Of a stretch of 24,493 nucleotides of DNA, positions 1 to 8,245 are shown piece after piece. Within the stretch, counting starts at the first letter, position 1, and each line of letters opens with the position of its first letter. Position numbers and translations under genes: made by a program. Under the pieces are notes generated by a model, which was given only the letters and a program-made list of their open reading frames with translations, was not told where the DNA came from and did not search any database. This DNA is from Lentisphaerota bacterium (GTDB taxonomy: Bacteria > Verrucomicrobiota > Kiritimatiellia > RFP12 > UBA3636): the NCBI GenBank assembly GCA_022837245.1, contig JALHHX010000015.1, positions 1 to 24,493 on the forward strand, read 5' to 3'.

Positions 1-234
1 GCCAGACTCCTTTGCAATGGTGCCAGACTCAATTGCAATTAACGGTGCCAGACTCCTTTGCAATGGTGCCAGACTCAATCAAAATGGCGCCAGACTCCTT
101 TGGAATGGTGCCAGACTCAATCAAAATGGCGCCAGACTCCTTTGCAATGGTGCCAGACTCAATTGCAATTAACGGTGCCAGACTCCTTTGCAATGGTGCC
201 AGACTCAATCAAAATGGTGCCAGACTCCTTTGCA
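1..234. repeat. Tandem array of alternating ~21-nt repeat units
   Basis: Eleven direct units all begin GCCAGACTC and alternate strictly between two kinds. Type A continues CTTTGCAATGGT and starts at 1, 47, 89, 131, 177 and 219 (the last is cut short). Type B continues AATCAAAATGG and starts at 68, 110 and 198. A longer 25-nt form of B, at 22 and 152, carries the palindrome AATTGCAATT followed by AACGGT. The order A B' A B A B is itself repeated with a 130-nt period: 1-88 matches 131-218 except at the last base. Unit 89-109 has one G for C change. The array may continue left of the window. Because most units are 21 nt, several frames stay open and encode heptapeptides, but the 25-nt units shift the frame, which argues against coding. 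No spacers are present, so this is not CRISPR. It may be REP-like or a minisatellite; function unknown. Confidence 0.9.
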
Positions 235-318
235 TCGGCGTGGCATGTTGATCCCGAAAACACCACGTGGCAAGGGCCATCGCATCGCGCCGTTCGCGGC
301 TTCGCGTGAGGAAGAGGT

Positions 319-1191
319 TTACAAGTCCAACAACCGAATGGCATTGCCGCGGGCGACTTTCTCGAAAACTTCTCCGCTGATCCTCCCCCCATCACGCAAT
401 TCTATCAGGAAATCAACGAGAGGTGTCGGCGTGTCGGGCGCACAAATGTCGGTACCGAACAGCAGGCGATCCTGAAATTCCTCCAGAAACTTTACGGCAT
501 ATTCCGGGTCGCGCTTAAGGGCATTGCACCCGCTCCCTGCGGAGAGGTCGCCATAGAGGTTGGGATATTGCCGGAAAAGCCGGGGCACAACACCCTCGGC
601 ATCTATCCGATAGCGAGGATAGCCATAGCGGTCGCCTTGTTCCCTCAATCTTCCAATCTCGGCCCAAAATGTCTGGGAATGCGCCAAGAAGTTGAGCTTG
701 GGAAAATCCGCCAGGCTCTGCTCGAGCTGGGGCAGACCTGGTCCGTCGTATAGACCGTAAGTTCCACCGATCTGCGCCGCGACGTGAAATGTCAGAGGGA
801 AGCCTGCCCTCTCCACATGGTGGAATAGATTGCGCACCATGGGATCGCTGAATGGGAGATTTGCAGTGACCTCGCCAATGCCCTTGCATCCCTGATCGCG
901 GTAGAAATCAAGAATGTGCCCCAGCGGGGCGTCTGAAGAGTTGGTTATCGCACGAGGATCCACGTTGCAGAACGGTATAAAGCGATCTGGATAGAGTCGG
1001 CAGATTTCGACAATTTCCTGGCTTGATTGCGGCTCGTAAACTTCAGGGCTGATCAGCGGAAGCAGTACGGCCCGCTCCACGCCAATCGGTTCCAAACGAC
1101 CAAGGAGCTGCTCAGGTGTGGCGAAAGCCTGCTTGCCCCCGCGTGTAGGCCCTGGTAAAGAACGCGCATGAACATGTATGTCTATGAACAT
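319..1191 (-). CDS. Amidohydrolase family 2 (metal-dependent TIM-barrel hydrolase)
   Basis: This predicted cytoplasmic protein of 290 residues matches the amidohydrolase-2 (PF04909-like) pattern. An N-terminal HxH metal motif lies in DIHVH (His6 and His8). A strand-end His is in TFHVA (about 136), another in LAHSQ (about 171), and a catalytic or metal Asp in FGTD (about 248). Such enzymes hydrolyse or decarboxylate small carbonyl compounds, lactones or amides; the substrate cannot be read here. The ATG at 1191 was chosen because the family normally starts just before the DIHVH strand. A TTG at 1206 would add five residues, and neither start has a strong ribosome-binding site. The gene follows two secreted glycoside hydrolases on the same strand, but about 254 nt away, so it may have its own promoter. 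It could act on a sugar lactone released by them (inference). Confidence 0.85.
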   Translation of the reverse strand: MFIDIHVHARSLPGPTRGGKQAFATPEQLLGRLEPIGVERAVLLPLISPEVYEPQSSQEIVEICRLYPDRFIPFCNVDPRAITNSSDAPLGHILDFYRDQGCKGIGEVTANLPFSDPMVRNLFHHVERAGFPLTFHVAAQIGGTYGLYDGPGLPQLEQSLADFPKLNFLAHSQTFWAEIGRLREQGDRYGYPRYRIDAEGVVPRLFRQYPNLYGDLSAGSGCNALKRDPEYAVKFLEEFQDRLLFGTDICAPDTPTPLVDFLIELRDGGRISGEVFEKVARGNAIRLLDL

Positions 1192-1269
1192 CGAATTAAA
1201 TCTCAAATTTATTGTCGATTGGCAAAGGCCCGAACCAGTTCGCCTCCGTCCTTCATCACGACCTTCCCC

Positions 1270-1332
1270 TCAACCCATCATTAGCTCGGCAATTTTGTCA
1301 TGGCTCAATTTGCGCGCATCTTGTTTTTTCAT
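1270..1332 (-). pseudogene. Possible N-terminal remnant of an IS630-like transposase
   Basis: A minus-strand ATG opens a 20-codon frame starting MKKQDARKLSHD and ending at TGA. The stretch DARKLSH followed by a helix resembles the first residues of IS630-type and related winged-helix transposases. The remaining roughly 300 codons are absent, and I see no inverted terminal repeats. It sits in the 254-nt gap between a glycoside hydrolase gene and the amidohydrolase gene. It may mark an old insertion that was deleted, or be a chance match. The call rests on remembered family style over very few residues, so confidence is low. Confidence 0.25.
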
Positions 1333-1445
1333 GTTGAAGTCATCCGATATTTGGAATTACATGCCAATGCTGTTTTGAGGTGCTTGGCAATTCACCCACG
1401 CATGCCCAAACTGGTGTGCGTGGCACTGTGTGAGGAGAGGGGTGG

Positions 1446-3449
1446 CTACTTGCGGTGCCAAGTCCACGCCACGGCGGTGGAGGGCTCCAAGGTCGTCTCG
1501 GCAATCGACTCGCCCGATACTTCGCCCGGGATCTGGGTGACTTCGCGTTTGTTCCAAGCTCCATCGCTGCGCTCCAAGGTGTATTTACCTTCGGGCAGTT
1601 TTACGTTGACCTTGAACGTGGCTGCGGGTGACTTTTCGTCAACCCCCAGGTAGCCGGTGTCGTAGTGCGCCACGACGGTGACGGTCTTGCCGTCCTTCGA
1701 AACGGAGGAGAGCACGTGGCAGTTGGCGTTAGCCGCTGCCGGGGTTATCTCGGCCTTGGTCTCGACGAGCTTGCCGCGCAGGTTGCGGAAAATCCAATAT
1801 CCGTTGTAGTTCGCCGCGAATTCGCTATCGGGCTTTGTGTGCAGCACACCGAACCAGTATGTTCCACCCTCGTGACGCGGCCTCATGCAATATTGATACG
1901 TGGCAATGATCTCAGGCTCTGGGAGGAAGGTGAAAGCTCGATCGAGCAGGTAGTTGTATTGGCTCTCGCGAGTGTTCCATGCGTCGGCTTCAGTGAACAT
2001 AACCTCGGCGGGTCCCTTGGCGCGGAGTTTGCCGTCAGCGTAATTCGACCAATGCTTCACCTGTGATACAACGCTGTCGGGCGCGCGGGCGTAGATGTGC
2101 CAGTTGAGGACGTCCGTGTTTTTGCCGCAGACGTCAATAAACTCGATCATATCCTTTTCGCTGGGCCCCCACAGGTTAGACGCGTATCCTGGGCCTATGA
2201 CTTTGAGGTCAGGCGCTTCCTTTAGGACGCGCTCGGCATATTTATTGTAGAAGTCGTAGTAGCCCTGGTTTGGGTGCGGCTCGTTGCCCGGCTGCAGGAA
2301 CGCCTGAATGTCGGGATACTGCTTTGCGCTGTCGACGGCGCTTTTTACTTCCTTGTCCCATGCGGCTTCATCCCATTTGGAGTGGCTGCCGTACGAAGCG
2401 CCCGCCATTATAATGCCCTTGATATTGTAATGGCGGAAGAGCGCTGGCTTGTTTGTCCATTTGCCAGCGGTATTACCAAGCACCTCCTGTGTGCGGCGGT
2501 CGAACCAGTCCAGGGGGTTCAACTCAAGAAAATCAGCCTCGCCATTGCCGCCGTCTTCATTGTAGAGCTGCTGCAGCGCCACGATGCTGAAATTGGCCGC
2601 ACGCACATCGTCGATTGCCTTCGTGGCATCGACCGCAATTTCAGCGACACAAGGAACAACTTTGTATTTTGCGTCAGTTGAGGTTCGTGTGCCGCCCAAC
2701 ACCGGACTGTCTTTGGCCATGTGCTTCAATATTCGCACCCAGCATTCACCAGCCTGCGGCCATTCATCCCAACCACCAGGATTCTTTTCATACTTGGCGT
2801 AAGAGATCCCGCGATAGCTAGAACCGAAAACGCCATAAAGCGCGAACACATTGCCCTTGCCGTGTTTCCGCTCTAGAGCCATCGGCATTACAGGATCCGG
2901 CACCTTGCCATCCTTGTCTGGGGCGAGCAACGGCGTCCCGGAAAAATTCAGCCCTTTGAAGACGCCATCTGTGTAGGCGATAGCAGAGGCGTCGTCTCGC
3001 GCTGCCCTGGTGTCCGGGAATTCATAAGGCAAAATCGCGACTAGAGGCAGCGGTTCTACTTCCCGGCTGCCGTTGAAGCCAAGTGACGACTTCGCCCAGA
3101 TGACGTACACAAAGCCTCCGCCGTTTTCAACGAATTCAACGAGTGCCTCCTGAGAGCGGGTTGTCATCTGTCCGAGCGCGATGTCGCCCGCCACGATCAC
3201 GTCGAAGCGCCGGGCGTAACCAGGCTCCTCTAGTTTGCGAACGAAGTTGTACGCTTGCTCGACTTCGAACGAGCAGGCGTCCGGTGCGGCATTCTGGACT
3301 TCTTCCTGGATCGCCTTTGCGCGATCCTGGGCCCACATGCCGTAGTCGCCCGTGCAGAGCAGAACCTTGATCTCACCCTTCGCACCAGTCGCGCACACTG
3401 TCGCGCATGCCGCCATAGTGGCCATTTTCAACGTTTTCTTAAGATTCAT
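1446..3449 (-). CDS. Secreted clan GH-A glycoside hydrolase with GATase/ThuA-like N-terminal domain
   Basis: This is a 667-residue protein. Residues 1-25 form a Sec signal peptide: basic NLKKTLK, then an Ala/Met-rich core, with cleavage near AKG-E. Residues about 27-250 form a Rossmann-like glutamine-amidotransferase/ThuA-type domain, with IKVLLCTGD, FDVIVAGDI and ENGGGFVYV. A TIM barrel follows. GNEP places the acid/base Glu at about 390, NWHIYA supplies the usual clan His, and MFTEADAW places the probable nucleophile at about 487. The C-terminal ~100 residues look like a beta-sandwich. The exact GH family is not assigned; GH39-like and GH5-like are both possible. The start at 3449 has GGAG 10 nt upstream; an in-frame ATG six bases earlier is possible. 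Upstream codons from 3515 look like leader, not protein. The gene is 62 nt downstream of a paralogous hydrolase, so the two are probably co-transcribed. Confidence 0.85.
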   Translation of the reverse strand: MNLKKTLKMATMAACATVCATGAKGEIKVLLCTGDYGMWAQDRAKAIQEEVQNAAPDACSFEVEQAYNFVRKLEEPGYARRFDVIVAGDIALGQMTTRSQEALVEFVENGGGFVYVIWAKSSLGFNGSREVEPLPLVAILPYEFPDTRAARDDASAIAYTDGVFKGLNFSGTPLLAPDKDGKVPDPVMPMALERKHGKGNVFALYGVFGSSYRGISYAKYEKNPGGWDEWPQAGECWVRILKHMAKDSPVLGGTRTSTDAKYKVVPCVAEIAVDATKAIDDVRAANFSIVALQQLYNEDGGNGEADFLELNPLDWFDRRTQEVLGNTAGKWTNKPALFRHYNIKGIIMAGASYGSHSKWDEAAWDKEVKSAVDSAKQYPDIQAFLQPGNEPHPNQGYYDFYNKYAERVLKEAPDLKVIGPGYASNLWGPSEKDMIEFIDVCGKNTDVLNWHIYARAPDSVVSQVKHWSNYADGKLRAKGPAEVMFTEADAWNTRESQYNYLLDRAFTFLPEPEIIATYQYCMRPRHEGGTYWFGVLHTKPDSEFAANYNGYWIFRNLRGKLVETKAEITPAAANANCHVLSSVSKDGKTVTVVAHYDTGYLGVDEKSPAATFKVNVKLPEGKYTLERSDGAWNKREVTQIPGEVSGESIAETTLEPSTAVAWTWHRK

Positions 3450-3511
3450 TGTCATCCATCTCCAGTTGTTCGTTTTCTGGCAAAATACAGTTGAAAGCAC
3501 GGAGGCGCAGG

Positions 3512-5659
3512 TCACTCCATCGTCACAGACACTGCCGTGGCTGGTGCCAGCTCAAATGCGTTCTCGTACGAGGTCGCGCCGGCCGCCACCACTATGTCCT
3601 TCTTGACGACGGAGAAACCCTCTCCCGTCGCCTGGGATATAGATAGTTTCCTGTCGCGCCCAGCGGCAGGGAAGCTCAGCTTGATATCGACCTTTACCTT
3701 GTTGTAGTTCACGCCGGCGGCAGTGTCTGGAATACCCACGAGTCCGTATGCCCAGTCGAAATACACCACGGTGTTAAGTTTTTCGCCAGAGCGCGTCGCG
3801 TCGGCCATCACGTGCGGCAGCACGGCGGCCGCCTCCGAGTTTTTACTCACATGCGCGCGTTCTCCGCGGAAGTCGCGGAAAACCCATAAGGCATCGTATG
3901 CGTCGTGCATCGGGGTATTGGGCTCGCCCGCTCCGCGGTTCTGGCCCCAGCCGCCCCAGATCAGGCCGAAGAGGTAAATAGGCTCGTTGTACATGCCGAG
4001 CCGGTAATGCAATGTGCCAATCAACTTATCGCGCTTGACCGCCTCGAAATACCTTTTCATCATGTAGTCGAACTTCTGGCGGCCCTGGATCCAGAAATCC
4101 CATTCGGTGACGATAAACTCGATCTGGTTGTAGCCCTTTTCCGCTGCGTATGCCTGGAACTCGTCCTGCACCTGGAAGACGCGCTCCCCGGTCCAGCCGT
4201 ACGGGTGGCGGGAGATCCAATCGATCTTCGCACCGCATGCGTCAATGAACGGCTTGAGGTAAGGCACTTCGTAAGCACCGAAAGCTCCCACTTTCACGCC
4301 GGGGAAGTTGGAGTGCACGTAGTCCGCCACCCCGTTGACTAGGCGGCCGAAGCCCGGCGCCGTCTTGTAGTTGACATCGGGCTCGTTCATGAGTTCGATA
4401 TACTCGACGTTCTTCTTGTAGCCGTCGCCGCTTCCGTTCGCGTGCTTGAGCACCGCGCCGACTTCCCCGCATACAATCTCTATGGCCTTAGCTGATGGAT
4501 CATGCCACTTGCTGCCGTCTGCCCATGCCCGGTGGTTACCGTTGTTAAGACCGCTAAAAAGGACGATCGGGCGCAGGCCCAGACGTCTGATTTCGTTTAG
4601 GTGCTTGTCGACGCCGGTGAAGTCGTAGACGCCGTCCTTGACCGAATAGCCTGCGTCGAAGCGTGCGAGCCCTCCCCGCGGGTTGAGAGCCATGAAAGTA
4701 TCATACGCCTTCCCCGAAATCGGGAAGCCGGCGGAGTCGTGGCCATGCACGCTAAAGATTCCGGGCGAGACGCTGTTGAGGGTTTTGTTGAAATCGACTT
4801 CCAGGGACACGTCTGCCGCGGCGGCGCGCAGCGAGAAGGGTTTGCGCTCCGAATTCGCACCCAGCCAGGAAAACACTTGGGCATAGAACTTGCCGAAATC
4901 CTTCCACGAGCCGAAATCCTCCGACATTTCATCGTTCGCGAATATGCCGCCTGTCATCATCGTTCTGCCTTTGCCCAGCTCCCATGCGACAAGCGCCGGC
5001 GCATCCGAGGCCGACTTGAGCAACACTGTGGATCCCTCCTTGGGCAGCATGCGCATGTTGCGCGCTATCTTCGGCACCGAAGCCCAATCGAGTCCCTTGA
5101 TCGCGGGATGGCCGGTTGCCGCCACCTTCGGTGTGAAAGGATCGTTGTCGGCCGTGAGCTGCGCGCTCTTCCAATCGCCCGTGGTGCCGTCGACGGGAAA
5201 GTCCGCAGGCAAAACGGCGCCGAAGGCGGTGTCGCGCATGAGCGCGCAACTCCACTTGTAGCTGGCGCAGTAAATGAGACCGCCGCCGTTTTTAACGTAG
5301 GCCTCAACCGCCTCGTAGAAACGAGGGTTAAGAGACCAGCCCATAATGTCGCCCATGAGCACCACGTCGAACTGCGCGAGGTAGTTGGCGTCGAGGTATT
5401 CCTGCCCGGCGTAGTTCGTGATGTCTGTGAATTCGAATTTGCCGGGCGCGGCCTTTTCCACTGCGGCCGCTATGTACCGGCCGCGGTAGAGCTTGTGGCT
5501 CGGCTGGCCCGGCTTTGCCATCCACTCGTCTTGATACCATTCCTGGCTTTTCCAATCACCTGTCACGGTAAGCACCTTGATTGGTTTCGGCTCGCCCGCC
5601 GCCCACGTTGTCATGTACGCCGCCGTCGCGGCAACGGTAAGAATTAGCCTGGTATTCAT
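3512..5659 (-). CDS. Secreted clan GH-A glycoside hydrolase with GATase/ThuA-like N-terminal domain (paralogue)
   Basis: This is a 715-residue protein and the first gene of the minus-strand glycan cluster. Residues 1-22 form a signal peptide (MNTRLILTVAATAAYM, then Ala-rich to AAG-E). The next ~250 residues are a GATase/ThuA-like domain with IKVLTVTGD, FDVVLMGDI and KNGGGLIY, the same landmarks as its downstream neighbour. The barrel region contains GIFSVHGHD, then the acid/base motif ELMNEPD (Glu about 426), RHPYGW, and the nucleophile motif EFIVTEWDFW (Glu about 519). A C-terminal beta-sandwich follows. The barrel style is reminiscent of GH39, but that is an impression. The amidotransferase-like domain probably serves as a structural or binding module, since I do not see a clear Cys-His-Glu triad in it. 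The ATG at 5659 was chosen because AAAGGGAACC precedes it and the signal peptide begins there; the frame is open back to 5770. Confidence 0.85.
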   Translation of the reverse strand: MNTRLILTVAATAAYMTTWAAGEPKPIKVLTVTGDWKSQEWYQDEWMAKPGQPSHKLYRGRYIAAAVEKAAPGKFEFTDITNYAGQEYLDANYLAQFDVVLMGDIMGWSLNPRFYEAVEAYVKNGGGLIYCASYKWSCALMRDTAFGAVLPADFPVDGTTGDWKSAQLTADNDPFTPKVAATGHPAIKGLDWASVPKIARNMRMLPKEGSTVLLKSASDAPALVAWELGKGRTMMTGGIFANDEMSEDFGSWKDFGKFYAQVFSWLGANSERKPFSLRAAAADVSLEVDFNKTLNSVSPGIFSVHGHDSAGFPISGKAYDTFMALNPRGGLARFDAGYSVKDGVYDFTGVDKHLNEIRRLGLRPIVLFSGLNNGNHRAWADGSKWHDPSAKAIEIVCGEVGAVLKHANGSGDGYKKNVEYIELMNEPDVNYKTAPGFGRLVNGVADYVHSNFPGVKVGAFGAYEVPYLKPFIDACGAKIDWISRHPYGWTGERVFQVQDEFQAYAAEKGYNQIEFIVTEWDFWIQGRQKFDYMMKRYFEAVKRDKLIGTLHYRLGMYNEPIYLFGLIWGGWGQNRGAGEPNTPMHDAYDALWVFRDFRGERAHVSKNSEAAAVLPHVMADATRSGEKLNTVVYFDWAYGLVGIPDTAAGVNYNKVKVDIKLSFPAAGRDRKLSISQATGEGFSVVKKDIVVAAGATSYENAFELAPATAVSVTME

Positions 5660-5683
5660 GGTTCCCTTTTTTTGATGTTGATG

Positions 5684-5728
5684 GCGGGATGCAGCCCGCG
5701 TACGATCGCACCGCCGGAATAGCCCGGC
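5684..5728 (-). other. Two small GC-rich hairpins in the leader of the glycoside hydrolase operon
   Basis: Between the proposed promoter and the start codon at 5659 lie two short inverted repeats. GCGGG/CCCGC has a 6-nt loop (5684-5688 with 5695-5699). GCCGG/CCGGC has a 6-nt loop (5713-5717 with 5724-5728). They sit in a leader of about 120 nt and could affect translation or message stability. Five-base stems are common by chance in GC-rich DNA, so no specific riboswitch is claimed. Confidence 0.3.
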
Positions 5729-5786
5729 GCGGGGCGCCCAGAGCCTGCACATTTGAGAAACAAAGCACAATCCCTGAACAAGGTGT

Positions 5787-5816
5787 GTTTTACACTAAAT
5801 GAGGCCCCGCCGTCAA
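5787..5816 (-). promoter_or_regulatory. Candidate promoter for the glycoside hydrolase operon
   Basis: Read on the minus strand, TTGACG (5816-5811) is followed after 18 nt by TAAAAC (5792-5787). That is 5/6 and 4/6 agreement with the sigma-70 hexamers. Transcription would start near 5780, giving a leader of about 120 nt. It is the best match in the 247-nt divergent region, but it is not a strong one. Confidence 0.4.
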
Positions 5817-5830
5817 TGCTCATTTTTCCG

Positions 5831-5859
5831 TTTCAAAAAAAAGGGAAATCTGCTATAGT
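5831..5859 (+). promoter_or_regulatory. Candidate extended -10 promoter for the acyl-CoA dehydrogenase/his operon
   Basis: TGCTATAGT (5851-5859) is an extended -10 element (TGN plus a 5/6 hexamer). The -35 position 17 nt upstream is only TTTCAA, which is typical of extended -10 promoters. An A-run (5835-5842) lies between the elements. Transcription would start about 40 nt before the ATG at 5907, which has GGAG ten bases upstream of it. Confidence 0.45.
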
Positions 5860-5906
5860 TTCGCCAACTTTTACCTTAAATCAAAAAATTCTGGAGAATA
5901 ACCATC

Positions 5907-7076
5907 ATGGAATCACCCACAGATTTCGGTTTGACCGAAATGCAAAAGGACATCAAAGACATTTGCCGGCGCATCGGCCTCGAGAAAATCGTTCCAGTCA
6001 GGGAGCATTACGACGAGACTCAGGAGTTCCCGCACGAGATCGTCAAGGAATTCGCCGACGCGGGTCTCTTCCAGGTCTTCATCCCCGAGGAATACGGCGG
6101 GTTGGGCGGAAGCGTGATGGATCTTGTTGTGGCTGTCGAGGAGCTATGCAAATACGACGCGGGCATCGCCCTCGCCCTTTTCGGCACCGGCCTGGGCACG
6201 CTCCCAATTCTGCTATGCTCGGACGAGACGCAGAAGAAAAAGTATCTGCCGCGCATCGCGGAGGGCGCCCTCGCGGCGTTCGGCCTCACTGAAGCTGGAG
6301 CCGGCTCAGACGCCGCCGGCATCAAGACCACCGCCGTCAAAGATGGCGATTACTACATACTCAACGGCACGAAGCAGTGGATCACCAACGGCGGCGAAGC
6401 AGAAATCTACACCATCTGCGCGATGACAGACAAGACTAAAGGCACGCGCGGTTCCACGTTCTTCATAGTGGAAGACGGAGCCGAAGGCTTCACGTACGGT
6501 AAAAAAGAAAACAAGATGGGCATACGCGCCTCCGCGACCAGAGAGCTCGTCTTCCAGGACTGCCGCGTTCACAAGGACAACGTCATCATGGGTGAAGGCC
6601 GCGGCTTCATCGTGGCAATGAAGACTCTCGACGCCTCCCGCCCAAGCGTCGCCGCCCAGGCCCTCGGCATCGCCACCGGCGCGCTCGAAATCGCCGTCAA
6701 GTACTCTCGCGAACGCCACCAATTCGGAAAGCCGATCAGCGCCAACCAGGGTCTCCTCTTCATGCTATCCGACATGGCAATCAAGGTTGAGTCGGCGCGC
6801 GCGCTCGTCTACCGGACCGCAGCCCTCATGGACAGCGGCATGAAAGACGTAAGCAAGTTCTCCGCAATGGCCAAGTGCTACGCTTCGGATGTGGCGATGT
6901 CGGTGACGACCGACGCCGTGCAGGTCCTAGGCGGATACGGATACATGAAAGAATACCCCGTCGAGAAGATGATGCGCGACGCCAAAATCACGCAGATATA
7001 CGAAGGAACCAACCAGATCCAGCGCGACGTCATCGGCAAGGCCCTTATCAAGGAAGCCGCCCAAGGCATCATATAA
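5907..7076 (+). CDS. Acyl-CoA dehydrogenase (short/medium-chain type)
   Basis: This 389-residue soluble flavoprotein has the usual length for the family. The helical N-terminal domain is followed by the signature GLTEAGAGSD, which contacts FAD and substrate, and then WITNG. The C-terminal domain ends with the second signature, LGGYGYMKEYPVEKMMRD. After it comes QIYEGTNQIQR, whose Glu (about 366) is the expected catalytic base that removes the alpha proton of the acyl-CoA. Electrons would pass to electron-transfer flavoprotein; etfAB is not in the window. The substrate (butyryl-CoA or another short acyl-CoA) cannot be fixed. GGAG precedes the ATG. The gene heads a run of six plus-strand genes, and hisE begins 26 nt after its stop. 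This is an unusual partner for histidine genes, so co-transcription may be incidental. Confidence 0.93.
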   Translation: MESPTDFGLTEMQKDIKDICRRIGLEKIVPVREHYDETQEFPHEIVKEFADAGLFQVFIPEEYGGLGGSVMDLVVAVEELCKYDAGIALALFGTGLGTLPILLCSDETQKKKYLPRIAEGALAAFGLTEAGAGSDAAGIKTTAVKDGDYYILNGTKQWITNGGEAEIYTICAMTDKTKGTRGSTFFIVEDGAEGFTYGKKENKMGIRASATRELVFQDCRVHKDNVIMGEGRGFIVAMKTLDASRPSVAAQALGIATGALEIAVKYSRERHQFGKPISANQGLLFMLSDMAIKVESARALVYRTAALMDSGMKDVSKFSAMAKCYASDVAMSVTTDAVQVLGGYGYMKEYPVEKMMRDAKITQIYEGTNQIQRDVIGKALIKEAAQGII

Positions 7077-7102
7077 TCGATCCCAAATCCCTAATTAGAC
7101 AA

Positions 7103-7366
7103 ATGAAAACCTTCGAAGAGCTTTTTGCCGAACTGAAATCCAAAGCCGAAAAAGGCGACCCCAACTCCGGAACAGTCAAGGAATTGGAGAAGGGAGTTCA
7201 CTTTATCGGCAAAAAGCTCAACGAAGAAGCCGGAGAGGTGTGGATCGCCGCCGAATACGAAGGGAACGAGCGTACGGCGGAGGAAATCTCACAGCTTCTC
7301 TATCACGCGCAGGTCATGATGCTCGCGAAGGGAATCAGCCTCGAAGACGTCTATAAGTACCTATAA
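7103..7366 (+). CDS. hisE: Phosphoribosyl-ATP pyrophosphatase
   Basis: HisE hydrolyses phosphoribosyl-ATP to phosphoribosyl-AMP and pyrophosphate, the second step of histidine synthesis. The product is 87 residues, the normal size for a stand-alone HisE. It shows the all-alpha MazG-like pattern with acidic metal-binding motifs: LNEEAGEV, followed by EEISQLLYHAQVMM. The C-terminus LEDVYKYL is also typical. The ATG at 7103 was chosen because it gives the canonical N-terminus MKTFEELFAELK; the open frame extends further upstream into the acyl-CoA dehydrogenase gene and is not real there. hisG begins 12 nt downstream, so the enzymes of the first two pathway steps are co-expressed. The HisI (cyclohydrolase) domain is not fused and must be encoded elsewhere. 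Confidence 0.93.
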   Translation: MKTFEELFAELKSKAEKGDPNSGTVKELEKGVHFIGKKLNEEAGEVWIAAEYEGNERTAEEISQLLYHAQVMMLAKGISLEDVYKYL

Positions 7367-7378
7367 GACGGAAAACAA

Positions 7379-8227
7379 ATGATCAGAATCGCATTACCAA
7401 ATAAAGGCGTGCTCTCGGACGGCGCCGTCGAACTTGTCAAGGAAGCCGGCTACAGATGCACCCGCACAGGCCGCGAACTCAGCGTGATCGACAGCGCAAA
7501 CGACGTGGAATTCGACTTCCTGCGCCCGCGAGACATAGCTGTCTACGTCTCACAGGGCGTGATCGACGTCGGCATAACGGGACGCGACCTAAACCTCGAC
7601 GCCGATTCGCCCGCCGTGGAGGTCATGCAGCTCGGTTTCGGACGCTCCACTTTCAGATACGCCGTCCCGAACGATAGCAATATCACAGTCGAGAAGCTCG
7701 ACGGCCTCAGAATCGCATGCTCGTACGCAAATATCGTCAAGCGGGATCTCAAAAAACGCAAAGCCAAAGCCAAGATCGTTCAGGTGGACGGCGCCGTCGA
7801 ACTCACCATACGTCTCGGCGTGGCTGACGTCATAGCCGATGTGGTCGATTCCGGCCAGACGCTCCGCGAGGCGTGCCTGAAGACCATCGGGGATCCAGTT
7901 ATGACTTCCGAGGCGGTCGTCATCGCGCGCTCCGAAGAAACCGCGCGGCAACCGAAGGTCGCTACTTTTCTTAAACGCCTCAACGGCATCGTACTGGCGC
8001 GCGAATACGCAATGATCGAGTACGATGTCGAACGCAAGCTGATCTCCGAGGCGTCCAAACTCACGCCCGGAATTGAGGCGCCGACGATCTCGCCACTCAA
8101 CGACCCCGCCTGGGTGGCAATCAAGGCCATGACCAAGAAGCATGGTCTCAATTCTATCATAGACAAGCTTTCGGATCTCGGAGCAAAGGGCATAGTTGTC
8201 ACAGAGATCCGCACCTGCCGACTGTAG
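7379..8227 (+). CDS. hisG: ATP phosphoribosyltransferase, long form
   Basis: HisG joins ATP and PRPP to start histidine synthesis and is the feedback-controlled step. At 282 residues this is the long (HisG-L) form. The catalytic region begins IRIALPNKGVLSDGAVEL and includes DVGITGRDL. The PRPP-binding segment is followed by ADVIADVVDSGQTL. The last ~75 residues (from about 210, with APTISPLNDPAWVAIKAM and GAKGIVVTEI) form the C-terminal ACT-like domain that binds histidine. Because this domain is present, no HisZ partner is needed. The gene lies 12 nt after hisE and 18 nt before the flavoprotein gene, in one apparent operon. No histidine leader peptide or attenuator is visible upstream of the run. 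Confidence 0.95.
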   Translation: MIRIALPNKGVLSDGAVELVKEAGYRCTRTGRELSVIDSANDVEFDFLRPRDIAVYVSQGVIDVGITGRDLNLDADSPAVEVMQLGFGRSTFRYAVPNDSNITVEKLDGLRIACSYANIVKRDLKKRKAKAKIVQVDGAVELTIRLGVADVIADVVDSGQTLREACLKTIGDPVMTSEAVVIARSEETARQPKVATFLKRLNGIVLAREYAMIEYDVERKLISEASKLTPGIEAPTISPLNDPAWVAIKAMTKKHGLNSIIDKLSDLGAKGIVVTEIRTCRL

Positions 8228-8245
8228 AAACAGGGGGACATCACT

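Noticed and set aside
1..234. CRISPR array
   Set aside because: Units abut with no unique spacers, and no cas genes are in the window.
12..309. Open frames across the tandem array encoding heptapeptide repeats (VPDSFAM, WCQTQSK types)
   Set aside because: The 21-nt period keeps several frames open automatically, and the 25-nt units shift the frame. No ribosome-binding site or conserved product is seen.
4601..5647. 348-codon plus-strand frame opposite the first glycoside hydrolase gene
   Set aside because: It lies entirely antisense to a gene with a signal peptide and clear catalytic motifs; its product is Arg/Val/Ala-rich without domains.
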